NCBI GenBank assembly: GCA_023417265.1
Contig: JAEZFY010000191.1
Coordinates: 1 to 5,115 of the forward strand
Origin: Actinomycetes bacterium
GTDB taxonomy: Bacteria; Actinomycetota; Acidimicrobiia; Acidimicrobiales; Ilumatobacteraceae
Direction of reading: 5' to 3'
Length of the DNA stretch: 5,115 nt
The notes under the pieces were generated by a model. That model was given only the letters and a program-made list of their open reading frames with translations, ran no database searches and was not told the origin of the DNA. A program made the translations under genes and the position numbers. Shown in pieces: positions 1 through 5,115 of the stretch (position 1 is the stretch's first letter; each line of letters starts with the position of its first letter).

Positions 1-1415
1 GCGTCGAACCGTTGTTGGCCGGAATCGAGGCCGCGCTGGCGCGGCCGGCCACGGCCTCGATCGTGTTCGACGCCGAAATGCACGCCGGGCTACCGGCCCA
101 GGTCGCGGTGCAGCGGGCCGGGCTCAGCCTGCTCGCCGGTGACCTCGACGCAACGATCGCCCACGCCACGCGAGCGCTCGGGTTGCTCGACCCGAGCGAC
201 CATCTCCGCCGGGCGGCCGCCACGGCGCTGCTGGCGCTCGCGCGCTGGACGGCCGGTGACCTCACCGGCGCCGCCCACGGCTACTCCGACGCGATTGCGG
301 GCCTGCGCGCGGCCGGGTACCTGCCCGACATGCTCGGCTGCTCGCTGGCGCTCGCCGACATCCAGATCGCCCAAGGCAAGCTCACCGACGCCGCGGCCAC
401 GTTCGCAAACGGCCTCCAGGTGACCGCCGAGCACCCCGGCCTACGCGGCGCCGCCGACATGCACGTCGGCCTCGCCGAAGTCCTGATCGAACGCAACCAG
501 CTCGACGCGGCCGCCCGCCACCTCGCGATCAGCAGCGACCTCGGCGAGCCGGGCGGGCTCCCGCAGCACCCCTACCGCTGGCGTGTCGTCATGGCCCGCC
601 TGTGCCGCGCCACCGGCGACCTCGAGCGGGCACTCGAACTGATCGACGACGCCGCACCGCGCTACGACACCGACTTCTCGCCCGCGGTCCGCCCGGTCGC
701 AGCGATGCGCGCCCGCGTCGAACTGGCCCGCGGCAACCTCGACGCCGCCCTCGCCTGGGCGGCGGCCCAGCGGCTGACCAGTGCCGACCAGCTCAGCTAC
801 GTCCGCGAGTACGAACACATCACGCTCGCCCGGGTCCTGATCGCCCGCGACCAGGCACAGACCCACCAGGCGACCGGCGAGTCGTCCGGCGCGGTGACCG
901 GGTTGCTCGATCGGCTGCTCGACGCGGCGACCGCCGGCGGGCGCACCGGCAGCGCGATCGAGATTCTGATCCTCCAGGCCGCCGCCCACCACGCCACCGG
1001 CAATCCGGCGGGCGCCGTCGCCGCCCTCGAGGACGCCCTCCGGCGCGCCGAGCCGGAAGGCCACGTGCGCCTGTTCCTCCACGCCGGACCGGCCATCACC
1101 AGCTTGCTGCGGTCCGTGGCGGCGAGCCCCTCGGCAACGGCGCACGCGCGTCGGGTGGCCGCCGCGATCGAGCCGGTGGCGACACCGTCCGACCCCGGCG
1201 CGGCGATGCGCGGCCCGGTGCTGGTCGACCCGTTGAGCCCGCGCGAGCTCGACGTCCTCCGGTTGCTGCGCAGCGACCTCAGCGGTCCGGCGATCGCGCG
1301 CGAGCTGCACGTGTCGGTGAACACGCTGCGCACCCACACCAAGAACATCTTCACGAAGCTCGACGCCACCACCCGGCGCGAGGCCCTGCGCCGCGCCGCC
1401 GAACTCGGGCTCTAA
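1..1415 (+). CDS. MalT-like LuxR-family transcriptional regulator, C-terminal part (5' truncated)
   Basis: This is the C-terminal 470 residues of a large LuxR-type regulator. The reading frame is open to the left edge (Val-Glu-Pro precede the first TTG), so the TTG at 12 is unlikely to be the true start. Numbering from that TTG, residues about 30-350 are helical TPR-like repeats; examples are ARWTAGDLTGAAHGYSDAI (77-95), LADIQIAQGKLTDAAATF (114-131) and ARLCRATGDLERALELI (195-211). Residues 408-467 form a GerE/LuxR helix-turn-helix beginning LSPRELDVLRLL, with recognition helix near VSVNTLRTHTKNIF (433-447). Relatives are usually about 850-950 aa, with an N-terminal P-loop ATPase (STAND type) that binds ATP and an inducer; that half would lie left of the window. 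It is a cytoplasmic DNA-binding regulator, usually an activator in the MalT group. The four-gene operon 106 nt downstream on the same strand is its likely target (inference). The inducer is unknown. Confidence 0.93.
   Translation, partial: VEPLLAGIEAALARPATASIVFDAEMHAGLPAQVAVQRAGLSLLAGDLDATIAHATRALGLLDPSDHLRRAAATALLALARWTAGDLTGAAHGYSDAIAGLRAAGYLPDMLGCSLALADIQIAQGKLTDAAATFANGLQVTAEHPGLRGAADMHVGLAEVLIERNQLDAAARHLAISSDLGEPGGLPQHPYRWRVVMARLCRATGDLERALELIDDAAPRYDTDFSPAVRPVAAMRARVELARGNLDAALAWAAAQRLTSADQLSYVREYEHITLARVLIARDQAQTHQATGESSGAVTGLLDRLLDAATAGGRTGSAIEILILQAAAHHATGNPAGAVAALEDALRRAEPEGHVRLFLHAGPAITSLLRSVAASPSATAHARRVAAAIEPVATPSDPGAAMRGPVLVDPLSPRELDVLRLLRSDLSGPAIARELHVSVNTLRTHTKNIFTKLDATTRREALRRAAELGL
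1233..1412 (+). other. LuxR/GerE helix-turn-helix DNA-binding domain
   Basis: This is the 60-residue C-terminal domain of the regulator. Family hallmarks are visible: LSPRELDVLRLL at the start (Pro, Arg and Glu of the LT-x-RE-x-VL motif), the AIARELHVSVNTLRTH scanning and recognition helices, and the NIFTKLDATTRREAL dimerisation helix. All key positions are present, so the domain looks functional. Confidence 0.92.
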
Positions 1416-1435
1416 GCGCAACGCCGCGCCAGTCA

Positions 1436-1454
1436 GCCGGCGTCGGCCGCCGGC
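1436..1454 (+). terminator. GC hairpin after the LuxR gene, possible weak terminator
   Basis: A perfect 7-bp all-GC stem (GCCGGCG at 1436-1442, CGCCGGC at 1448-1454) closes a 5-nt loop, 20 nt after the regulator's stop codon. No T-run follows (the next bases are gaaatcacc), so it is not a classical intrinsic terminator. U-less hairpins are often proposed as terminators in actinomycetes. GC-rich DNA also makes such stems by chance. Confidence 0.33.
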
Positions 1455-1469
1455 GAAATCACCAGGTTG

Positions 1470-1487
1470 ATCACCACATGATGTGAT
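1470..1487. promoter_or_regulatory. Imperfect palindrome, candidate operator for the operon
   Basis: ATCACCACATGATGTGAT pairs at 14 of 18 positions around a central CATG, with perfect 5-bp outer arms ATCAC and GTGAT. It lies in the gap between the LuxR gene and the operon. If transcription starts at 1522 its centre is at about -43, the usual place for a class II activator overlapping a poor -35 region. One half, CACATGA (1475-1481), recurs inverted as TCATGTG at 1518-1524. Binding by the adjacent LuxR protein is inference. Confidence 0.4.
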
Positions 1488-1509
1488 GCGCCCTCACCAG
1501 GGTGCTTCG

Positions 1510-1515
1510 TACGGT
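1510..1515 (+). promoter_or_regulatory. -10-like hexamer of a probable leaderless promoter
   Basis: TACGGT fits the TANNNT pattern of actinobacterial -10 elements. Six bases later is the GTG at 1522, the spacing expected when the transcript's first base is the start codon. There is no Shine-Dalgarno sequence before that GTG, which agrees with a leaderless start. No good -35 box is present 16-19 bp upstream (bases around 1486-1492 read atgcgcc), which suggests dependence on an activator. Confidence 0.4.
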
Positions 1516-1521
1516 CCTCAT

Positions 1522-1836
1522 GTGACCGCCAACGATCCCCGCGAGGAACCGCTCGCCGCCAGCACGCCCGGCCGTCACGAATCCGCGGAGCACTACACGA
1601 TCACCGTCGGAGGCCACCTCTCGGCGCGCTGGGCGGCGTGGTTCGACGGGCTCGACCTCACCCGCACACCCGACGGCACCACCGTCATCAGCGGGCCGGT
1701 CGTCGACCAGTCGGCGCTCCACGGGCTGCTGCAGAAGCTGCGCGACATCGGTATCCCGCTGATCGCGCTGACGAAGACAGCACCGCACACGCAACCCACA
1801 CCAACAACCCAGACCAGCGACCACGAAAGGCCCTGA
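1522..1836 (+). CDS. Small conserved-looking protein of unknown function (about 104 aa)
   Basis: I do not know a function for this protein. From the GTG at 1522 it has 104 residues: a polar, probably disordered N-terminus (1-24), a compact core YTITVGGHLSARWAAWFDGL through LLQKLRDIGIPLIAL (25-83), and a Thr/Pro-rich tail (84-104). The core mixes predicted strands and helices, lacks a signal peptide or membrane segment, and looks cytoplasmic. Small proteins with this WAAWFDGL / GPVVDQ-ALHGLLQK pattern are, as I recall, found beside actinobacterial regulators and transporters. Upstream in-frame starts exist at 1483 (GTG) and 1486 (ATG), giving 117 or 116 aa. I prefer 1522 because of the -10-like hexamer six bases before it and because the added residues resemble no domain. 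Its stop is 1 nt before the next gene's ATG, so it is the first gene of the operon. Confidence 0.8.
   Translation: MTANDPREEPLAASTPGRHESAEHYTITVGGHLSARWAAWFDGLDLTRTPDGTTVISGPVVDQSALHGLLQKLRDIGIPLIALTKTAPHTQPTPTTQTSDHERP
1825..1830 (+). promoter_or_regulatory. Ribosome binding site for the DUF4386-like gene
   Basis: GAAAGG lies 7 nt before the ATG at 1838 and inside the last codons of the upstream gene. It decides for 1838 over the internal ATG at 1886, which begins MSPARTAAL. Confidence 0.6.
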
Positions 1837-1837
1837 C

Positions 1838-2611
1838 ATGCACACGATCACCACCCCACCCGTCGGCACCGACACCCGCCCGCCGATGAGCCCCGCCCGC
1901 ACGGCCGCATTGATCGCCGGGCTCGCCTACATCGGCACGTTTCTCTTCTCGATCCCCGTCAAGTTCGGTCTGTGGAAGGACGCCATCGACGAGCCCGATT
2001 TTGTGCTCGGCGCGGGGAGCGACGCCGGCATCCAGGTCGGCGCCGTGTTCGAGATCCTGACGGCGCTCACGTGCGTCGCCACGGCCGTCGCCCTGTACGG
2101 CGTCGCCAAGCGTTACAGCATCCGCGGCGCGCTCGGCTTCGTCACCACCCGGGTGATGGAGGCCTCGATCATCTTCGTCGGCTTGTTCTCCGTGCTCGCT
2201 CTCGACACGCTGCGCGACGACCCCATCGGCGACCCCACCGCACTCGCCGCGACCGGACGGGCGCTGGTGGCGATCCACGACTGGACGTTCCTGATCGGGC
2301 CCGGCCTGATGGCGCCGCTCAACGCGCTCCTGATCGGCTCGGTGATGTATCGCTCGCGGCTGCTGCCGCGGTGGATCCCGACGCTCGGCCTGATCGGCGC
2401 GCCGCTCCTGTTGGCCTCGGTAACGGCCACGCTGTTCGGTGCGTGGGACCAGCTCTCGGCACCGGCGATGGTGCTCGTGCTGCCGATCGCCGTGTGGGAG
2501 TTCTCGTTCGGTGTGTACATGACCGTCAAGGGGTTCCGGCCCGTGCCCGAGGCGGCCGAGCCGTCGTTCGGCACGAACACCGAGCAGGCCGTGACCCTGC
2601 TCGCCGCGTGA
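1838..2611 (+). CDS. DUF4386-like six-helix membrane protein
   Basis: This integral membrane protein has 257 aa and probably six helices, at about 23-43, 66-89, 105-124, 149-170, 181-201 and 208-230. The helix pattern and motifs such as ARTAALIAGLAYIGTF near the N-terminus, the third-helix region RVMEASIIFVGLFSVLAL and the PRWIPTLGLIGAPLLL segment match the DUF4386 family as I know it. That family has no established biochemical role. No catalytic residues are evident. The N-terminal 20 residues are Thr/Pro-rich and lack a cleavable signal peptide. It starts 1 nt after the small gene and ends 5 nt before the ATPase ATG, so it is almost certainly co-translated with the ABC transporter. An accessory or sensing role for that transporter is possible but is inferred from position only. 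Confidence 0.85.
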   Translation: MHTITTPPVGTDTRPPMSPARTAALIAGLAYIGTFLFSIPVKFGLWKDAIDEPDFVLGAGSDAGIQVGAVFEILTALTCVATAVALYGVAKRYSIRGALGFVTTRVMEASIIFVGLFSVLALDTLRDDPIGDPTALAATGRALVAIHDWTFLIGPGLMAPLNALLIGSVMYRSRLLPRWIPTLGLIGAPLLLASVTATLFGAWDQLSAPAMVLVLPIAVWEFSFGVYMTVKGFRPVPEAAEPSFGTNTEQAVTLLAA

Positions 2612-2616
2612 CCGCC

Positions 2617-3555
2617 ATGATCGAGGTCAGCAACGTCACCAAGCGCTACGGCGCCACCGTCGCCGTCGACGGGCTCAGCTTCGAGGTCCGCCCCGGGGAA
2701 GTCACCGGCTTCCTCGGTCCGAACGGGGCCGGCAAGTCGACCACGATGCGGATGATGGTCGGCCTCGACCGGCCTTCCAGTGGCAGCGTCACGATCGACG
2801 GCCAGCGGTACGCCGAGTTGCGTCACCCACTCCGCCACGTCGGCGCCCTGCTCGAGGCCCGGGCGATCCACCCGAGCCGCAGCGCGCGCAACCACCTGCT
2901 GGCCCTGGCGCAGTCGAACGGCCTCGGCCGCAGTCGCGTCGAGGAGGTACTCGACGTGGTCGGACTGACCGAGGTCGGCCACCGACGGGCCGGCGGGTTC
3001 TCGCTCGGGATGGGGCAACGGCTCGGTATCGCCGCAGCGCTGCTCGGCGACCCGTCGACGGTGATTCTCGACGAACCCGTCAACGGGCTCGACCCCGAAG
3101 GCATCCAGTGGATCCGCCAGCTGCTGCGCACGTTCGCCGCCGAGGGCCGGGCGGTGCTCGTCTCCAGTCACCTCATGAGCGAGATGGCGCTCACCGCCGA
3201 CCGGCTGATCGTGATCGGCAAGGGCCGCGTGATCGCCGAGGGCAGCGTTGCCGAGGTCGTCCGCGCGAGCACGGACGGCCACGTCCACGTCGCCGCTGCC
3301 GAGCCCGACGAACTGCGGGCCCGGCTCACCGCCGCCGGTGCCGGCGTCGCCGCCAACCCGGACGGCTCGCTCGTCGTGTCGGCGCTCGATGCCCGCACGA
3401 TCGGCACGATCGCCGCCGCCGCCCACATCGCACTCTACGAGCTGACCCCGCGCACGGCGTCGCTCGAGGACGCCTACCTGGAACTCACCCGCGAGTCCGC
3501 CGAGTACCGGACCGATCGTCACCTCGTCACCGCCGGCCAAGGAGCCCCGACATGA
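2617..3555 (+). CDS. ABC transporter ATP-binding protein, BcrA-like (ABC-2 exporter)
   Basis: This is the cytoplasmic ATPase of an exporter, 312 aa, normal for the BcrA/CcmA-like group. Visible motifs are Walker A GPNGAGKST (34-42), signature SLGMGQ (129-134), Walker B VILDEP with catalytic Glu153 (149-154), D-loop NGLDP (156-160) and switch His185 in SSHLMSE. At the Q-loop position the sequence reads ALLEARAIHP, with Glu80 where Gln is usual; this occurs in BcrA-type ATPases. Residues about 222-312 are the C-terminal extension of the subfamily, including LTPRTASLEDAYLELT. The ATG at 2617 gives the usual MIEVSNVTKRYG beginning. An in-frame GTG at 2608 overlaps the previous stop (GTGA) and would add three residues. 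Neither has a clear Shine-Dalgarno, so translation is probably coupled. The partner permease overlaps by 4 nt. The substrate is unknown; relatives export peptides, antibiotics or lipids. Confidence 0.95.
   Translation: MIEVSNVTKRYGATVAVDGLSFEVRPGEVTGFLGPNGAGKSTTMRMMVGLDRPSSGSVTIDGQRYAELRHPLRHVGALLEARAIHPSRSARNHLLALAQSNGLGRSRVEEVLDVVGLTEVGHRRAGGFSLGMGQRLGIAAALLGDPSTVILDEPVNGLDPEGIQWIRQLLRTFAAEGRAVLVSSHLMSEMALTADRLIVIGKGRVIAEGSVAEVVRASTDGHVHVAAAEPDELRARLTAAGAGVAANPDGSLVVSALDARTIGTIAAAAHIALYELTPRTASLEDAYLELTRESAEYRTDRHLVTAGQGAPT
3539..3544 (+). promoter_or_regulatory. Strong ribosome binding site for the permease gene
   Basis: AAGGAG lies 7 nt before the ATG at 3552 and inside the end of the ATPase gene. 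It is the best Shine-Dalgarno sequence in the window and fixes the permease start, although the first residues are an odd Thr run. Confidence 0.8.
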
Positions 3556-4424
3556 CCATCACTGCCACAACCACGACAACCACGGCGACGACCACCAACG
3601 CGGTGTCCGCCACGCGTCCCGAGCCGCACGCCGCGGCTCCACACTCGATTGGTGTGCTGCTCGCGGTCACCCGCTCGGAATGGACCAAGCTGCGCTCGGT
3701 CCGCTCGACGATCTGGACCCTGCTCGCCGCGATCGCGCTGGCGATCGGGTTCGGCTCGCTGGTCACGATCAGCCAGGTCAACGACTGGGACAGGCTGAGC
3801 GCGGCCGAGCGCGCCCGCTTCGATCCGACCTGGCTGAGCCTGAGCGGCCTGTTCCTCGCCCAACTGGCGATCGGCGTGCTCGGCGTGCTGACGATCAGCT
3901 CCGAGTACGCCACCGGCCAGATCCGGGCGACGCTCACGGCAACCCCGCAACGGTTGCTCGTGCTGGCGGCCAAGGCGATCGCGTTCGTCGCGGTGGTGCT
4001 CGCTGCGGGGCTGGTGACCACCTTCACCTCGTTCGCGACGGGGCAGGCGGTCTTCGCCGACAAGGGCCTCGACGCGTCGCTCGGTGACCCCGGCGTCGCC
4101 CGGGCCGTCGTCGGCGGGGCGCTCTACCTGACCGCCGTCGGACTGCTCGGCATCGGCGTCGGCGTGATCGTGCGCCGCACGGCGGGAGCGATCACCACGC
4201 TCGTCGCCGTGCTGCTCGTCGTCCCGATCATGTCGGGCCTGCTGCCCACTGCGTGGAACGAGCACTTCGGGAAGTACCTCCCCGCCCGAGCTGGGATGGC
4301 CGTGATCAACGTCGTCCCCGAAACCGGCTCGCTGACGCCGTGGACCGGCCTCGCCGTACTCGCCGGCTATGCCCTCGCCAGCCTCGCCGTCGGCGGCGCC
4401 CTCCTCCACCGCCGCGACGCCTGA
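3552..4424 (+). CDS. ABC-2 type transporter permease
   Basis: This is the membrane-spanning partner of the ATPase, 290 aa. It has about six helices, at 54-75, 96-115, 137-160, 186-207, 212-231 and 266-285. A basic amphipathic segment, TRSEWTKLRSVRST (40-53), precedes helix 1, and the cytoplasmic loop after helix 2 contains SSEYATGQIRATL (116-128). Both are typical of ABC-2 permeases in actinobacteria. A homodimer with two ATPases would give a complete exporter in the plasma membrane. The start codon overlaps the ATPase stop (ATGA), implying translational coupling and matched amounts. The first 16 residues are a low-complexity Thr run that should lie in the cytoplasm; it is not a signal peptide. 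The start is supported by AAGGAG. It is the last gene of the operon. The substrate cannot be read from sequence. Confidence 0.93.
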   Translation: MTITATTTTTTATTTNAVSATRPEPHAAAPHSIGVLLAVTRSEWTKLRSVRSTIWTLLAAIALAIGFGSLVTISQVNDWDRLSAAERARFDPTWLSLSGLFLAQLAIGVLGVLTISSEYATGQIRATLTATPQRLLVLAAKAIAFVAVVLAAGLVTTFTSFATGQAVFADKGLDASLGDPGVARAVVGGALYLTAVGLLGIGVGVIVRRTAGAITTLVAVLLVVPIMSGLLPTAWNEHFGKYLPARAGMAVINVVPETGSLTPWTGLAVLAGYALASLAVGGALLHRRDA

Positions 4425-4437
4425 GCTCCCGGCTTGG

Positions 4438-4455
4438 CGGCTGTGGCATCAGCCG
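4438..4455. terminator. Hairpin between convergent genes, possible shared terminator
   Basis: CGGCTG (4438-4443) and CAGCCG (4450-4455) form a 6-bp stem with a 6-nt loop, in the 24-nt gap between the permease and sortase stops and overlapping the sortase stop. A competing stem uses CCGGCT (4429-4434) with AGCCGG (4451-4456). Position favours a bidirectional terminator, but there is no T-run on either strand. Confidence 0.33.
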
Positions 4456-5115
4456 GTCGGGGCGGGCGCGGGTTCGGTGGGCACGGCGTAGACGACGATG
4501 TTGTCGGCGTACCTCCGGATCTGGCGGTTGAACTCGCCGCCGCACGTGATCAACACGAGCGTCTCGGGACCGGCCTGCGTCCAGATCCGGTCCTGGGGAA
4601 GCGCCAGCTTGCCGTACTGGGCGCGCTCGACGGCCACGTACTCACGTACCGAGCCGTCGCTCAGCTCGAGTTCGATCAGGGCGCCGGGCTCGAGGTCGGC
4701 GAGCCGGAAGAACGGGCCAATGGTGTCGTTCCACGAGACGTGTCCGGCGAGCACGGTCGCCCCTGGGCGGGTCGGTGACGAGCCGAGCCGGTACCAGCCG
4801 ACCTCGGTCTCATCGGGAATCTCGAGTTGCCCGTCCGGCTCGACCCCGACGCCGCGGACGGGGACCGAAAGTGCGAGGGCGCCGATACGGAGCGCGCTCG
4901 GTGCCACGACCGGGCCGGCGGCTTCGATCACCACCGACTGGCGGGGTGGGAGTTCACCGGCCAGCGGCGACACCGGCAGCGTGGTCGCCGGTGTCGCCGT
5001 GGCCTGAGCGGGCCGCGAGGGTTGGGTGCTCGGCGGCCCGGAGGGCTCGGCCGCCGCGGGTACCGGGGTGGTGGTCGGTGCCGGACGGGCGGGCGCGTCC
5101 GGCTCCGTGGTAGGC
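4449..5115 (-). CDS. Class F-type sortase, C-terminal part (5' truncated)
   Basis: This is a cysteine transpeptidase that would act on the outer face of the membrane, attaching sorted proteins to the envelope. The frame is open to the right edge: 47 Pro/Thr/Ala-rich codons precede the GTG at 4973, so that GTG is probably not the start and a membrane anchor should lie beyond the window. The catalytic domain, numbered from the GTG, runs from about 25 to 165. It has His78 in TVLAGHVSW, Cys144 in LVLITCGGEFN and a candidate Arg at 153 or 154 in QIRRYADNIVVYAVP. The Cys codon is at 4542-4544 and the His codon at 4740-4742. The TCGGEF context and the VGVEPDGQLEIPDETEVGWYR region are typical of actinobacterial class F sortases. 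The Pro/Thr linker probably spans the cell wall. The gene converges on the ABC operon and shares no promoter with it. No LPXTG-bearing substrate is in the window. Confidence 0.92.
   Translation of the reverse strand, partial: PTTEPDAPARPAPTTTPVPAAAEPSGPPSTQPSRPAQATATPATTLPVSPLAGELPPRQSVVIEAAGPVVAPSALRIGALALSVPVRGVGVEPDGQLEIPDETEVGWYRLGSSPTRPGATVLAGHVSWNDTIGPFFRLADLEPGALIELELSDGSVREYVAVERAQYGKLALPQDRIWTQAGPETLVLITCGGEFNRQIRRYADNIVVYAVPTEPAPAPTG

Noticed and set aside
441..1421. Minus-strand open frame of about 326 codons opposite the LuxR gene
   Set aside because: The product is compositionally biased (Gly/Arg/Val/Ala) with no domain, whereas the plus strand carries clear TPR and HTH sequence.
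602..1486. Plus-strand frame of 294 codons overlapping the LuxR gene
   Set aside because: Its translation is dominated by Arg and Pro with no recognisable motif. It is a frame shadow.
1495..1504. Short inverted repeat CACC-AG-GGTG in the intergenic gap
   Set aside because: It has only 4-bp arms with a 2-nt centre, expected by chance in this composition, and is not tied to another signal.
2113..3540. Long open frame on the minus strand (about 475 codons)
   Set aside because: It lies antisense to the DUF4386-like and ABC ATPase genes, whose motifs are unmistakable. Its translation is low-complexity Arg/Gly/Asp/Ala, typical of the shadow frame in high-GC DNA.
1972..3555. Apparent 527-codon frame that would fuse extra sequence to the ABC ATPase
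   Set aside because: The part before 2608 is Arg-rich shadow translation of the DUF4386-like gene. Real ATPase sequence begins at MIEVSNVTKRYG.
3108..4424. 438-codon frame suggesting a longer permease
   Set aside because: Residues before the ATG at 3552 are shadow sequence of the ATPase gene, and AAGGAG places the start at 3552.
4449..4973. Sortase as a complete 174-aa gene starting at the GTG at 4973
   Set aside because: The frame continues open to the window edge with a typical Pro/Thr-rich sortase linker, so the gene is truncated by the window.
1..5115. Mobile element, CRISPR array, tRNA or riboswitch
   Set aside because: I saw no regularly spaced direct repeats, transposase or integrase sequence, tRNA-like cloverleaf or known riboswitch core. 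Codon use looks even across all genes.

Overview
The window is uniformly high-GC DNA with tightly packed genes and strong G/C bias at codon third positions. Its gene families are a MalT-like LuxR regulator, a DUF4386-type membrane protein, a BcrA-like ABC exporter and a class F-type sortase. Together these point to an actinomycete (phylum Actinomycetota). The sequence alone does not settle the genus. No rRNA, tRNA, insertion sequence, phage gene or CRISPR array is visible.

Layout. (1) Bases 1-1415, plus strand: the C-terminal half of a large TPR/LuxR regulator whose N-terminus lies left of the window. (2) Bases 1416-1521: the only sizeable plus-strand gap. It holds a GC hairpin, an imperfect palindrome and a -10-like hexamer placed for a leaderless start. 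(3) Bases 1522-4424, plus strand: four tightly packed genes. They encode a small uncharacterised protein of about 104 aa, a six-helix DUF4386-like membrane protein, an ABC ATPase and an ABC-2 type permease. The junctions are 1 nt, 5 nt and a 4-nt overlap, which is strong evidence for one transcript. (4) Bases 4449-5115, minus strand: a class F-type sortase that converges on the operon and runs off the right edge.

How the genes may work together (inference). The LuxR protein is the obvious candidate regulator of the downstream operon. A palindrome centred about 43 bp before the predicted transcript start sits where a class II activator would bind. The ATPase and permease make a complete exporter (two ATPases plus two permeases). 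The DUF4386 protein and the small protein are co-translated with it and may be accessory or sensory parts, but neither has a role that can be read from sequence. The sortase is probably a separate transcription unit. No LPXTG-type substrate is visible in the window.

Nothing here is unmistakably a new system. The most interesting part is the five-gene regulator / small protein / DUF4386 / ABC arrangement, with two components of unknown function.
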